Shown: positions 8,510-17,653, counted from the stretch's first letter. The stretch: 64,000 bases of DNA from Seongchinamella unica (GCF_004354085.1 NZ_SMSE01000004.1:124001-188000), one strand, 5' to 3'. Numbers and translations: made by a program. The notes: generated from the sequence alone by a model not told the origin.

Positions 8510-8691
8510 TGGGGGCCTCACTGTTTGGGCGTCATTCTCGAAAAACGGGTAGTGTACGCGCCCTCGCCCCGCATTAACTTGACATATTGCGCATCGATAA
8601 AGGTCTTTTCAGGCCAGCCGCAAGTGAGCCAACAGGGTCAACTTTGCGTACCAAGCCGTAATTCATCCTCAACACCGTGCCGAGAACCACC

Positions 8692-10134
8692 ATGACTGTG
8701 CTCAAAGAAACCATTCAGGTGAAACGCCCCGCAACCGAGGCGTTCGCCTACCTGGCCGATTTCACGACCACCACCGAGTGGGATGCCACCGCCAGGGAAG
8801 CCGCCAAACTGACCCCGGGGCCCATTGCTACCGGTACCCGCTTCCTCGTCACCTGTGCCATGCCGGTGGGTAGCGTCGACATCGAATACGAGGTCGCCGA
8901 GCTGGATGCGCCGAGAAAAATTGTGCTGCGTGGCCGCAGCCGTTTTTTTGATATCGAGGACACGATCACCTTTACCGAGTCCGGCGGCACCACCCGGATA
9001 GATTACCAGGCACAGTTCGATTTCAAGCCGCTCATACGGCCCTTCGTCGGAGCCATGGAACCGGGCCTGCGGCGAATGGGCAAGGCCTCCCTGAAAGGCC
9101 TTAAACAGGCGCTGGATGACAGGTTTCCGACGCCCAAGCTAAGCGGAGAGGATGCCACCGCCGACAAACTGGTACTGCCGAAACTGGCCCGCTTTACCCG
9201 CCTTGGCTATCTTCGGGGGCGCAAACGCTGGAACCCGGTGTCGGCGGACCTGCGGGGCAAGCACGTGGTGATTACCGGCAGCTCCACCGGCCTGGGTTTC
9301 GCCAGTGCGATGGAGCTGGCGCACCGCGGTGCCGACCTGACCCTGGTCATGCGAAACAAGGCCCGCGCCGAGGAGGTCAAACGCGACATCCTGGCGGAGA
9401 CCGGCAATGGCAATGTCGCCCTGGAAATTGCTGACCTGGCCTTGCTGGCCGAGGTCGATGCACTGGTGTCGCGCTTGCTGGAGCGGGGCCGGCCCATCGA
9501 TGTCCTGATCAACAATGCCGGTGCCCTGTACAACGAGTGGCAGGCCACCAGCGAAGGCATCGAGCGCACTGTGGCGTTGCTGCTGATCAGCCCCTATCGC
9601 CTGACCCTGGGACTCAAACCATTGCTGGCGGCGGCGGGCGATGCCCGGGTTATCAACGTGGTGTCAGGTGGCATGTACTCGCAGAAACTCTCTGTCGACC
9701 GCCTGGTGGCGAAAGAGGGTGAGGAATTCTCCGGCGCCACCGTCTACGCCCGGGCGAAGCGCGCACTGATGGTCGTTACCCGACACTGGGCCAGGGCCTG
9801 GCGCCAGGATGGCATCGTTGTTAACGCCATGCATCCGGGCTGGGCGGACACCCCGGGGGTAAAGACCTCATTGCCGACTTTTTACGCTGTCACCCGCTTC
9901 GCCCTGCGCAGTCCCGATGAGGGGGCAGACACCATTGTCTGGCTGGCGGCAGCCACCGAAGCCGGCAAACTGAGCGGACAACTGCTCCTGGACAGGGAAC
10001 CTCAAACCCAGTACCTGCTCAAGGGCACCGAGGAAACCGCGGCGGAGCGCAAGAAGTTGCTCAAGTTCCTGGACGCTTACGCTCCCACCGCGGGCGCCAC
10101 TGCAGCCTCCATGCCCCGGGCAAAGGCAAGTTGA
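8692..10134 (+). CDS. Fusion of SRPBCC lipid/polyketide-binding domain with short-chain dehydrogenase
   Basis: 480 residues with two domains. Residues 1 to about 145 look like the SRPBCC (polyketide cyclase/START-like) fold: VLKETIQVKRPATEAFAYLAD opening and the DAPRKIVLRGRS strand region. From about residue 185 it is a classical SDR with TGSSTGLG (195-202), NNAG, a VVSG serine block and YARAK (Y352, K356). It overlaps the photolyase start by four bases (TTGA), so both are one operon at the edge of the ECF sigma/ChrR island. An SDR is a known member of ChrR-type regulons in other bacteria. The SRPBCC domain could hold a lipid or aromatic substrate for the SDR; this is inference. The nearest start (ATG 8692) has no strong ribosome binding site. 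Confidence 0.82.
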   Translation: MTVLKETIQVKRPATEAFAYLADFTTTTEWDATAREAAKLTPGPIATGTRFLVTCAMPVGSVDIEYEVAELDAPRKIVLRGRSRFFDIEDTITFTESGGTTRIDYQAQFDFKPLIRPFVGAMEPGLRRMGKASLKGLKQALDDRFPTPKLSGEDATADKLVLPKLARFTRLGYLRGRKRWNPVSADLRGKHVVITGSSTGLGFASAMELAHRGADLTLVMRNKARAEEVKRDILAETGNGNVALEIADLALLAEVDALVSRLLERGRPIDVLINNAGALYNEWQATSEGIERTVALLLISPYRLTLGLKPLLAAAGDARVINVVSGGMYSQKLSVDRLVAKEGEEFSGATVYARAKRALMVVTRHWARAWRQDGIVVNAMHPGWADTPGVKTSLPTFYAVTRFALRSPDEGADTIVWLAAATEAGKLSGQLLLDREPQTQYLLKGTEETAAERKKLLKFLDAYAPTAGATAASMPRAKAS

Positions 10135-11585
10135 GCGCATCGCAACCGGTCATCTACTGGTTCCGGCAGGACCTGCGCCTGAGCGACTTGCCGGCCCTGA
10201 AGGCGGCGGCGGCCAGCGGCTGTCCCGTCATCCCCTGTTTCTTCATCGACGACGAGACTCCCGGGGAATGGGCCCCGGGCGGGGCCAGCCGCTGGTGGCT
10301 GCACCACAGCCTGGTCGCCCTCGGCAAGGAGATCAGCCAGAAGGGTGGCCGGCTGGTGGTTCGCCGCGGCGACAGCCGCAAGCTGCTTGCCGAGGTGGTG
10401 GAGGAGACCGGAGCCCAGGCTGTTTACTGCAGCGAGGCCTATGAGCCGTGGAATCGAGAGCTGCAACGTGTGCTCAGTGCAGACCTGGAACAGGCCAATG
10501 CCAGGCTGCACTGCCATGAAGGCAGCCTGCTGTTTCATCCGGACGCCATTCGCAACAAGGCGGGACAACCGTTCAAAGTGTTCACGCCCTACTGGCGCCA
10601 CTGTCGCGAGCTGGGCATAGCCGCCCCAGGCGGCCGCCAGCAACTGTCTCGCGGCCGCTTTCACCAGCACCGGCTGCAGGGCCTGAAACCGGCCGAATGG
10701 GGGCTCTTGCCTGAATCCCCCAACTGGGCCGATGGCTGGCTGGACCACTGGACGCCGGGCGCCAAAGGCGCCCGGGCTAGCCTGAATCGCTTTACCAAGG
10801 GCGCCCTGGACGGCTACAGTGAGGGGCGTGACTTCCCTGCCCTGAACGGCAGTTCGCGACTTTCGCCCCATCTTCACTGGGGTGAGCTGTCACCCCGCCA
10901 GGCCTGCGCGGCGATTCTGGACGCGGATTCAGCGGGGGACAGTGATCAGCAAAAGTTCATCGCCGAAATCGGCTGGCGGGAGTTCAATTACCACCTGCTG
11001 TACCACCATCCGCACATCCCGGAGCGCCCCTTCAAGCCGCGCTTTGAACAGCTGCCCTGGGCGGATTCACAGGCCCGGCTGGGCCACTGGCAACAGGGCA
11101 AAACCGGTTATCCGATTGTCGACGCGGGTATGCGGGAACTGTGGCATACCGGCTTTATGCATAACCGGGTGAGGATGGTTTGCGCCTCCTTTCTCACCAA
11201 ACACCTGCTGCTGCCCTGGCAATGGGGCGCCCGTTGGTTCTGGGATACCCTGGTCGACGCGGACCTGGCTAACAACAGCTGCGGCTGGCAGTGGGTGGCC
11301 GGCTGTGGTGCCGATGCCGCCCCCTACTTCCGTATTTTCAATCCAGTGCTTCAGGGCAAGCGGTTTGATGCCGGCGGCGACTATATCCGACGCTGGGTAC
11401 CGGAACTTGGCGCCCTGCCTGACCGCTACCTGCACGCCCCCTGGGAGGCGCCCGCCGATACGCTTGCGGAGGCGGGCATCACTCTTGGCGACCACTACCC
11501 CGAGCCCATGGTCGATCACAGGGAGGCCAGGGCCGCCGCCCTGGAGGCTTACGATGTGCTGCCTTCCGGCGACGACTCGGGATAA
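10131..11585 (+). CDS. phrB: Class I CPD deoxyribodipyrimidine photolyase
   Basis: 484 residues. Repairs cyclobutane pyrimidine dimers using light and FADH-. The N-terminal antenna domain begins VIYWFRQDLRLSDLPAL. The C-terminal FAD domain has WGELSPRQ, IAEIGWREFNYHLLYHHP, TGYPIVDAGMRELWHTGFMH, NRVRMVCASFLTKHLL, WQWVAGCGADAAPYFRIFNP and the GKRFD block. Start is TTG 10131, whose TTGA overlaps the stop of the upstream SDR gene, implying translational coupling; AAGG lies a few bases upstream. Its 3' end overlaps the convergent secreted-protein gene by 37 bp. Photolyase is a common target of ECF sigma factors controlled by ChrR. Confidence 0.95.
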   Translation: MSASQPVIYWFRQDLRLSDLPALKAAAASGCPVIPCFFIDDETPGEWAPGGASRWWLHHSLVALGKEISQKGGRLVVRRGDSRKLLAEVVEETGAQAVYCSEAYEPWNRELQRVLSADLEQANARLHCHEGSLLFHPDAIRNKAGQPFKVFTPYWRHCRELGIAAPGGRQQLSRGRFHQHRLQGLKPAEWGLLPESPNWADGWLDHWTPGAKGARASLNRFTKGALDGYSEGRDFPALNGSSRLSPHLHWGELSPRQACAAILDADSAGDSDQQKFIAEIGWREFNYHLLYHHPHIPERPFKPRFEQLPWADSQARLGHWQQGKTGYPIVDAGMRELWHTGFMHNRVRMVCASFLTKHLLLPWQWGARWFWDTLVDADLANNSCGWQWVAGCGADAAPYFRIFNPVLQGKRFDAGGDYIRRWVPELGALPDRYLHAPWEAPADTLAEAGITLGDHYPEPMVDHREARAAALEAYDVLPSGDDSG

Positions 11586-12196
11586 CGGTAATCGATCCGC
11601 ACCTGCTGCGACCTGCCCTGGGCGTCGCGAATATTGCTCACACCCCGAAACTGCAACAGCCGTCTGCTCTGCGCGTCGTACTCCAGCCAAATGGGGGCTA
11701 CCAGCCGCGACAGCAGCCAATTATCCAGCGCGACCCTGAAACACATTCGCCCCTGGGCACAGGATTCAGCAGCCGCCTTGCTGGCCACCATATCCAGTGG
11801 CTGCTGACGGCCTACCACCAGGAATGCGAAACGCACCGTCTCACCGCTGACCAGTTGTTCCCAGCGCAGCCGCACATAGTGATCAAAGCCTGCGTCAATC
11901 ACCACTCCCGCCTCATTACCGCCGGCGACCGTTAGCGTTTCTCCATGACGCAGGTCCCGCATCTCCAGCGACGGCGCCTGCAGCGAATCCTGGTAATCAA
12001 CGACTTTGCGTGCAAACAGCTCCCCCTCCGGGTTCTCATACTCCACGGTGCAGCGATCGCCCTCACTGGAACAACGGTGTATTTCCCGGTAGCGCAGCTC
12101 CCCGTCCTCGACACTGTAGGCGCTACCCACCGCGTTCATCCCGTTGGCATCTACTGCCAGCAGGCCCACCAGTAATAACAGGCTAACAGACCGCAT
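11549..12196 (-). CDS. Secreted protein of the lipid-modification operon, DUF3108-like
   Basis: 215 residues with an N-terminal signal sequence (MRSVSLLLLVGLLAVDANG). The mature part is beta-rich, with paired Cys (HRCSSEGDRCT and SCAQGRMC), and resembles DUF3108-type periplasmic proteins, though I am not certain of the family. ATG 12196 lies inside the 3' end of the DUF2878 gene (14-bp overlap), making it the last gene of the leftward operon. Its place after the fatty-acid methyltransferase suggests a periplasmic or envelope role in the same pathway. Substrate unknown. Confidence 0.7.
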   Translation of the reverse strand: MRSVSLLLLVGLLAVDANGMNAVGSAYSVEDGELRYREIHRCSSEGDRCTVEYENPEGELFARKVVDYQDSLQAPSLEMRDLRHGETLTVAGGNEAGVVIDAGFDHYVRLRWEQLVSGETVRFAFLVVGRQQPLDMVASKAAAESCAQGRMCFRVALDNWLLSRLVAPIWLEYDAQSRRLLQFRGVSNIRDAQGRSQQVRIDYRYPESSPEGSTS

Positions 12197-12704
12197 GGGG
12201 CTCCGGGCGCGCAACCTGCTGCTCGAGCTGGCTGGCGACAAATAACAGGGTGGGGAACAACAGCGCCCAGATCAGCGCCAACGTAATCCCGCTCGCGGGC
12301 ATCGGGCCAAACGCGACATCCGATAGCGACACCCCCAGGCGGTAGCTGAGAAAACCGCCGGCTGCGCCCAGCACCGCCGCCAACGGCACATTGTCCCGCA
12401 GCCCGGAAAACACGTGTAGGGACGTGGTGGCCAGCACTGGCCACAGGGCCGACAGCCACAGGGGCGCCGTACCGCCCGACTCCAGACGCAACACGCCGGC
12501 AATAAACAAAAGCTGATCGACGAGAAGGCCGAACCCGGACATCAGCAGGATGAACACCCACTCGGCCCTGCCTCTGCCCATGATCAACATGTGCAGGCCA
12601 ACGTGCAGGGCTGCCACGCCCCATGCCACCAGGGCAGACTGGGAAGCGACGATCAACAGCCAACTGACGTTGAACAAAGCGCCATTGAGCAGCTTGTACT
12701 TCAT
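12183..12704 (-). CDS. DUF2878 membrane protein
   Basis: 173 residues with about five hydrophobic segments: residues 10-35 (SWLLIVASQSALVAWGVAAL), 50-72, 80-100, 105-125 and 140-160. This matches the DUF2878 family of small inner-membrane proteins, frequently next to cyclopropane-fatty-acid-synthase-like genes. It begins three bases after the methyltransferase stop and overlaps the following gene. Biochemical function is not known; co-occurrence suggests lipid traffic or membrane support for the pathway. Confidence 0.75.
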   Translation of the reverse strand: MKYKLLNGALFNVSWLLIVASQSALVAWGVAALHVGLHMLIMGRGRAEWVFILLMSGFGLLVDQLLFIAGVLRLESGGTAPLWLSALWPVLATTSLHVFSGLRDNVPLAAVLGAAGGFLSYRLGVSLSDVAFGPMPASGITLALIWALLFPTLLFVASQLEQQVARPEPHAVC

Positions 12705-12707
12705 ACC

Positions 12708-13964
12708 CTACTCTCCAAACCGGTACCCGGGTTTGACGAAGGTCATCTGCACGGTGCTGATAATGCGCTCACGGAAGCCCCCTTCGCAGTAACACAGGTA
12801 GAATTCCCACATGCGCTCAAACATATCGTCGAACCCCTGTGCTCTGATCGCGTCCCTGGCGGCCATGAAGCGAACCCGCCATTCGGCCAGCGTCCGGGCG
12901 TAATCCGCCGTGATGTCACGCAGGTGCACCACCTGCATGTCGGTATCCCGGGCGATATGCCGGGAAATCACCTCTACCGATGGCAGGCATCCGCCGGGGA
13001 AGATGTAACGCTTGATGAAGTCCACGGAATCACGGGCCTGGGCATAGCGCTGGTCCTGGACCGTAATCGCCTGGAGGGCGAACTTGCCTCCCGGGGTCAG
13101 CAGGTCGCTGCAACGACGGAAATACTCGGCGTAATACTCGTGTCCGACCGCTTCGATCATCTCTATCGAAACGATCTTGTCGTACCTGCCCTGCAGCTTG
13201 CGGTAATCTTCACAGAGCACAGTGACCCGGTCCTCAAGCCCGAGGGTGGCCACCTGTTCGCGGGCGTGGTTGTACTGCTCGCGGGAAATCGTGGTAGTGG
13301 TCACCCGACATCCATAGTGTTGGGCGGCAAAGATCGCCATACCACCCCAGCCGGTCCCTATTTCCAGCAAATGGTCCTCCGGCTGCAGCTCCAGCTGCTG
13401 GCACAACAGATCCAGCTTGTGCAGGGAGGCCTCCTCCAGGCTGGCCTCGGCACGGGGAAACACCGCCGAGGAATACATCATGGTGGGGTCGAGAAACAGG
13501 CTGAAGAACTCGTTGCCCAGGTCATAGTGAGCGCTGATGTTGCGGCGGGAACCGCTGAGGCTGTTGTTATTCACCCAGTGCAGCCCCTTTAACAGCAACT
13601 GGCGCAAACGGGAGGAGCCGGAGTTCATCGCCTGCATGGTCGCCATGTTGGCTGAAAACAGGCGGATGACGTCCACCAGGTTGGGTGACGACCAGTGACC
13701 CTCCATGTAAGCCTCGCCGGATCCGATCACTCCACCCGTCAGGACCTGCTGATACACCGCCGCATCGTGCACGTTGATAACCGCGTGCACGCCGGGGGCG
13801 TTTTCGTCGCCGAAATGCCGGGTCAGGTCACCCTCGTGCAGGGTCAGGGAGCCGACCTGCAAGCGCGTCAGCACTCTGGTCAGCACCTGCCGGGCAAAAT
13901 CCTGCCCGCGCCAGTGCCTGCGGATCCCGGGAAGACGGATAGCGCTTACACTTACATCATTCAT
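12708..13964 (-). CDS. Cyclopropane-fatty-acyl-phospholipid synthase-like methyltransferase
   Basis: 418 residues. S-adenosylmethionine-dependent methylation of unsaturated fatty acyl chains on phospholipids. Domains: N-terminal lipid-binding part to about residue 140, then HYDLGNEFF (about 146-154), the SAM-binding LEIGTGWGGMAIFAA (GTGWGG 203-208), and the downstream SIEMIEAVGHEY block. ATG 13964 is chosen over a TTG two codons earlier. It is the third gene in the leftward operon, immediately after DUF1365. In Rhodobacter sphaeroides, an ECF sigma/ChrR regulon contains comparable genes implicated in methylated and furan fatty acids; the exact product here is inferred, not seen. Confidence 0.88.
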   Translation of the reverse strand: MNDVSVSAIRLPGIRRHWRGQDFARQVLTRVLTRLQVGSLTLHEGDLTRHFGDENAPGVHAVINVHDAAVYQQVLTGGVIGSGEAYMEGHWSSPNLVDVIRLFSANMATMQAMNSGSSRLRQLLLKGLHWVNNNSLSGSRRNISAHYDLGNEFFSLFLDPTMMYSSAVFPRAEASLEEASLHKLDLLCQQLELQPEDHLLEIGTGWGGMAIFAAQHYGCRVTTTTISREQYNHAREQVATLGLEDRVTVLCEDYRKLQGRYDKIVSIEMIEAVGHEYYAEYFRRCSDLLTPGGKFALQAITVQDQRYAQARDSVDFIKRYIFPGGCLPSVEVISRHIARDTDMQVVHLRDITADYARTLAEWRVRFMAARDAIRAQGFDDMFERMWEFYLCYCEGGFRERIISTVQMTFVKPGYRFGE

Positions 13965-13966
13965 GT

Positions 13967-14719
13967 TCAATTCTCACTGTTGACTGTATCTGGATGGGGA
14001 ACAAAGGGGATTCGTTTGAGCCACAATCGCAGTGCCTGCCAGTAAATCCCGGTTACCACCCGCAGTGTCATCAACGGGTACATCGCCAGGTAGCGACTGA
14101 AACAGGCCGGCGTGTCGCCCTTGCGCTCGAGGTGCAGGGTGGCATCGAACTGCTTGATCCCGCCGCTGGAGTTGGCAAGGTGGAGCACCAGTTTTTCCTC
14201 CGGCAGGTTGCTGCGCCAGTGGTAGCGCATGTTCATCGGCATAAACGGAGACACGTGCATGGCCTTGTCAAACTCCGTTTCCAGCCAGCCATCACGCCCT
14301 CCTGCCGGCAGTACATAGGCAAAGCGCTCGTTCCACGGCGTATTGGTGACTTCCGCCAGCACGCTGTGCAGCGTGCCGTCACTGGCGAAACAGTAATAGC
14401 AGCTGATGGGATTAATCAGGTAGCCGAAATAACGCAGGTTGGCCAGCAGCATCACCGGCCCTGCCGGCCGCTCCCCGGTCCGCGCCTCGACCTCGTCGAG
14501 AACGGCAGTCTTGAGTTCCACCCGGGGATCGCCGAAAAAGTCGTCGCGATTGAAACGGGCCAGTGCCCATCGCCTGGCAGACCAGCCCCAGCTGCGCTCC
14601 AGCAACTCCGGCAGTTCGTCCAGGTTGAGCAGGGGCATGAACACCTTATAGCGGAAGCTGTGTCCTCGAGGCGCCAACCTGCGGTGCGCTACCCAGCCGC
14701 TGTAGACGGCGCTCTTCAT
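13967..14719 (-). CDS. DUF1365 protein of lipid-modification operon
   Basis: 250 residues. The N-terminus [17 protein letters not shown] followed by [18 protein letters not shown] is the usual DUF1365 opening; the block [18 protein letters not shown] and the C-terminal [18 protein letters not shown] are also typical. It overlaps the upstream FAD oxidoreductase (ATGA) and the downstream methyltransferase, so it is part of a tight operon. Family function is not established; it co-occurs with FAD oxidoreductases and CFA-synthase-like enzymes. No clear catalytic residue stands out. Confidence 0.82.
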   Translation of the reverse strand: MKSAVYSGWVAHRRLAPRGHSFRYKVFMPLLNLDELPELLERSWGWSARRWALARFNRDDFFGDPRVELKTAVLDEVEARTGERPAGPVMLLANLRYFGYLINPISCYYCFASDGTLHSVLAEVTNTPWNERFAYVLPAGGRDGWLETEFDKAMHVSPFMPMNMRYHWRSNLPEEKLVLHLANSSGGIKQFDATLHLERKGDTPACFSRYLAMYPLMTLRVVTGIYWQALRLWLKRIPFVPHPDTVNSEN

Positions 14720-16002
14720 GCAGCGGTGCCCACCCTGGGCATTGGCACCCCGGACGACTTGCTACCGACGCCGATACCGTTGGCCACGCGCAAGGCGGAA
14801 TGAACCCCGTCCTCATGGAAGCCATTGCGCCAGTACGCGCCACAGAACCAGGTGCTGTCGCGGTTGATTTCACTCCAGCGTTCCTGGGCGGCGATTCCGG
14901 GGAGGGTAAACACCGGGTGGGCGTAGTTAAACTGGCCGAGTATCTTGTTGGGATTAATCGCTGCCCGGTCGTTCAGGGTCACGCAAAAGGTCTCCGGCGC
15001 TGTCAGGCCCTGGAGAATATTCATGTTGTACGTCAGGGTGGGTCGCTCGGTGTCCGGCCGGCGCTGATAATTCCAGCTCGACCAGGCCCGCTCCAGCTTT
15101 GGCAGCAGCCGGGTGTCGGTGTGCAGGGTCACCTCGTTGTTCTGGTAGGGAATGGCCCCGAGAATCTCCCGCTCCAGCGGATCGGCATCGGCCAGGAGCG
15201 CCAGGGCCTGGTCACTGTGGCAGGCAAACACCACAGCGTCGAACTGCTCCTCGCGCCCACTCTCAAACTGAATGCTGGCGCCCCGCTCTCCACGGCGTAC
15301 GGCGCTGATGACGGTGTTAGTGTGGATATTCCTCGCGAAGGGGTCGCTCAGGGGCTTGAGATATTCTCGCGAACCACCCTCGATCACCCGCCACTGGGGC
15401 CGGTTGCGGACGCTGAGCAGGCCGTGGTTGCGGAAAAACCGGACAAAGAACTGCAACGGGAAATCCAGCATCACCGGCACGTCTGCGGACCAGATTGCCG
15501 CTCCCATGGGCACCAGGTAGTAATCGATGAAGGCCCGGCCGTATTTGCCCCGCTGCAGGTACTCGCCCAGGCTCATATCGGGGCTCAGAACCCCGGCCTC
15601 CAGGTCCGCCACGGCCTGGCGATTAAAGCGGACGATGTCCCGCAGCATGCCCAGGAACCGGGGCGAGGCCAGATTAGAGCGCTGGGCGAACAGGGTATTC
15701 AGGCTGGAGCCGGCATATTCCAGTCCGGATTCTCGATCGGACAGGCTGAAGCTCATCTCGGTTGCCTTGCTCGACACACCCAGTTCGTCCATCAGCGCGA
15801 TAAAGTTGGGGTAGGTCCAGTCGTTGAACACGATAAATCCGGTGTCAATCGCAAACCTGCGTCCTCCCATGGCCACGTCCACGGTCGCCGTGTGGCCACC
15901 GATACGCTCCTCGCGCTCGTACACGTGCACCTCGTGGTCCCGGTGCAGGTAATAGGCACAGGCCAATCCCGAGATACCCGAACCGATAATCGCAATTTTC
16001 AT
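14716..16002 (-). CDS. FAD-dependent oxidoreductase (amine-oxidase fold) of ChrR-controlled operon
   Basis: 428 residues with an N-terminal dinucleotide-binding motif [15 protein letters not shown] (GxGxxG at 7-12) and the following [17 protein letters not shown] block typical of the NAD/FAD-binding COG2907-type proteins. It is first in the leftward operon and starts about 30 bases after a TGATCC-N18-TAAATT promoter, facing the ECF sigma gene. In Rhodobacter the equivalent flavoprotein gene belongs to the ChrR/sigma-E regulon and is linked to singlet-oxygen response and fatty acid desaturation or furan formation; transferring that role here is inference. No membrane segments. Confidence 0.82.
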   Translation of the reverse strand: MKIAIIGSGISGLACAYYLHRDHEVHVYEREERIGGHTATVDVAMGGRRFAIDTGFIVFNDWTYPNFIALMDELGVSSKATEMSFSLSDRESGLEYAGSSLNTLFAQRSNLASPRFLGMLRDIVRFNRQAVADLEAGVLSPDMSLGEYLQRGKYGRAFIDYYLVPMGAAIWSADVPVMLDFPLQFFVRFFRNHGLLSVRNRPQWRVIEGGSREYLKPLSDPFARNIHTNTVISAVRRGERGASIQFESGREEQFDAVVFACHSDQALALLADADPLEREILGAIPYQNNEVTLHTDTRLLPKLERAWSSWNYQRRPDTERPTLTYNMNILQGLTAPETFCVTLNDRAAINPNKILGQFNYAHPVFTLPGIAAQERWSEINRDSTWFCGAYWRNGFHEDGVHSALRVANGIGVGSKSSGVPMPRVGTAA

Positions 16003-16037
16003 GAAGTGTTAGCCCCGTATTCACCAGTCTATGGCTG

Positions 16038-16067
16038 AATTTACGGGTGGTGTCTGGTGATGGATCA
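16038..16067 (-). promoter_or_regulatory. ECF sigma (ChrR-type) promoter for the leftward lipid operon
   Basis: On the minus strand, TGATCC (16067-16062) is followed by 18 bases and then TAAATT (16043-16038). This matches the TGATCC-N18-TAAG-like promoter known for sigma factors of the RpoE/ChrR group. The predicted start of transcription is near 16032, about 30 bases before the FAD oxidoreductase ATG. Confidence 0.7.
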
Positions 16068-16098
16068 ACCGACCTCCCGATCTCTTTCTTATATTAGG

Positions 16099-16128
16099 TG
16101 ATCCGCAGGCAAATAGGATACGTACAAG
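16099..16128 (+). promoter_or_regulatory. ECF sigma (ChrR-type) autoregulatory promoter
   Basis: TGATCC (16099-16104), an 18-base spacer and TACAAG (16123-16128) face the sigma factor gene. The same element, read leftward, drives the divergent operon. This is consistent with autoregulation of the sigma/anti-sigma pair. Confidence 0.65.
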
Positions 16129-16167
16129 GGGAACGATGTTAAACTCCGGGATAACGCAGTGACTAAC

Positions 16168-16767
16168 ATGAGAGCGGGCGCAACTATGGCGGACACCGTA
16201 GGGATAGATTCGACGGGCAAACGGGACGACGAATGGAGCCAATGCCTGCAGCTTGTAGCGCATGCCCGCGACAGAGAGGCCTTCGCCCGGCTCTTCGGTC
16301 ACTTTGCCCCTCTGATCAAGGCCTTTGCGCTCAATGGCTCCGCCCTGGCGGCAGCCCATGCCGAAGAGCTGGTCCAGGAAGTCATGATCAAGGTCTGGCA
16401 GAAAGCCTCGGCCTTCAACCCGCACAAGGCGGCTGCCAGCACCTGGATTTACACGATTGCAAGAAATTGCAGAACAGACTTGTATCGACGTCTGCAAAAG
16501 TTCGATACACCGATCAACGCTGATGATATCTGGCCGGAGGCGGAATCCGATGAGCTGTTTGCCGCCGTACAACAGAAGAGGGAGGCAACCCGCATTCGTG
16601 AGATGCTACAGGAACTGCCCCACGAACAGTGCCAGATTCTGATGAAGGTTTACATGGAAGGAAAGTCTCACAGCGAGGTCGCTGAGGAGCTGGACCTGCC
16701 TCTGGGTACCGTTAAATCCCGGGTGCGTCTGGCGATGAAGAAACTTCAATTGATGGTTGAAAGATAG
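16168..16767 (+). CDS. rpoE: ECF RNA polymerase sigma factor of the ChrR-regulated group
   Basis: 199 residues. Region 2 is seen as ELVQEVMIKVWQKASAF and TWIYTIARNCRTDLYRR; region 4 as LQELPHEQCQILMKV followed by HSEVAEELDLPLGTVKSR. Pairing with a ChrR-type anti-sigma factor four bases downstream places it in the singlet-oxygen/photo-oxidative stress group. Three starts are possible: GTG 16159, ATG 16168 and ATG 16186; none has a strong ribosome binding site, so the exact N-terminus is uncertain. Its likely targets include the divergent lipid operon and its own promoter, both with TGATCC-N18-TA. Confidence 0.9.
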   Translation: MRAGATMADTVGIDSTGKRDDEWSQCLQLVAHARDREAFARLFGHFAPLIKAFALNGSALAAAHAEELVQEVMIKVWQKASAFNPHKAAASTWIYTIARNCRTDLYRRLQKFDTPINADDIWPEAESDELFAAVQQKREATRIREMLQELPHEQCQILMKVYMEGKSHSEVAEELDLPLGTVKSRVRLAMKKLQLMVER

Positions 16768-16771
16768 AGTT

Positions 16772-17425
16772 ATGGCTAATTATCACCCCGACACACGACT
16801 GCTGAACGAATACTCCTCGGGCACATTGCCCCTGGCCCAGTCAGTATGCGTGTCACTGCACCTCAATTATTGTGACCAGTGCCGCCGCGCTCACCAGCAG
16901 CTGCAGCAACTGGGTTCCGCCCTGTTTGAGGAAATGGCACCGCAGCAGGTAGACGACTCCCTGCTGCGCACGGTCATGTCTCGCCTGGACGACGAGGTGC
17001 AGCCGCTGAGCTACCAGAGCACACCGGCGGCGGATGCACCCCCACCCCTGATCCAGCGCCTGATGCGTGGTGACTATGAGGATCTGGGCTGGGAAAAAGT
17101 CACCTCCGACGTGCGGATGAGCCGCTTGCGGACTGGCGATATCGACAATGAGTTTGCCCTCTACCATATCAGGGCCGGCGCCAGCATTCCCAGGCACACC
17201 CACAAGGGTACCGAGTTGACCCTGGTGCTTGAAGGCGGTTTTTCCGACGAGGAAGGACACTACGAGGTGGGCGACTTCATCATGCGTGACGCGGAGCAGC
17301 AACACTCCCCTACTGCCACCCGCGATCGCGATTGTATTTGCATCGGCGTTCTCGATGCGCCGATCAAGTTCACCGACTGGAAATACCGGGTGGTCAACCC
17401 GTTCCTGAAAATCCAGCCCAGCTAA
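16772..17425 (+). CDS. chrR: ChrR-type zinc anti-sigma factor with C-terminal cupin
   Basis: 217 residues. The N-terminal zinc anti-sigma domain keeps all four ligands (H5, H30, C34, C37), and the C-terminal cupin keeps H142, H144, E148 and H178 (HTHKGTE and the later QQHSP). These match one-to-one the ligands known from Rhodobacter sphaeroides ChrR with offsets of one residue. ATG 16772 begins four bases after the sigma stop; a TTG upstream is rejected because the homology starts at MANYHP. By family it holds the sigma factor inactive and releases it in response to singlet oxygen. It ends at a strong terminator. Confidence 0.92.
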   Translation: MANYHPDTRLLNEYSSGTLPLAQSVCVSLHLNYCDQCRRAHQQLQQLGSALFEEMAPQQVDDSLLRTVMSRLDDEVQPLSYQSTPAADAPPPLIQRLMRGDYEDLGWEKVTSDVRMSRLRTGDIDNEFALYHIRAGASIPRHTHKGTELTLVLEGGFSDEEGHYEVGDFIMRDAEQQHSPTATRDRDCICIGVLDAPIKFTDWKYRVVNPFLKIQPS

Positions 17426-17446
17426 ACCCGACTGGGCTATCCCCCT

Positions 17447-17471
17447 GGGCCGCTCTCGCGGCCCTTTTTTT
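17447..17471 (+). terminator. Rho-independent terminator after the sigma/ChrR operon
   Basis: GGGCCGC (17447-17453), loop TCTC, GCGGCCC (17458-17464), then seven T residues. A textbook terminator 22 bp after the chrR stop. Confidence 0.9.
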
Positions 17472-17653
17472 GTTCCGGGTTTTGTTCCCGGTATTGTGCA
17501 CCCGGTTTTGGGCGCAGGTTCTGGGGTCGCTGGCTGCCACGCCCGCATGTTACTAGCGCCTGCAACTTTCGCGAGCATAAAAGCGCTATCAGTCTCATCC
17601 AAATTGGGCTCTGTCTCGTAACAAGCTGAAACCGGAGAAGATGAGGAAAATCC

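Noticed and set aside
8578-8600. TTGACA followed by TAAAGG upstream of the SRPBCC-SDR gene
   Set aside because: The spacing between the two elements is about 13 bases, too short for a sigma-70 promoter; no TGATCC element was found either.
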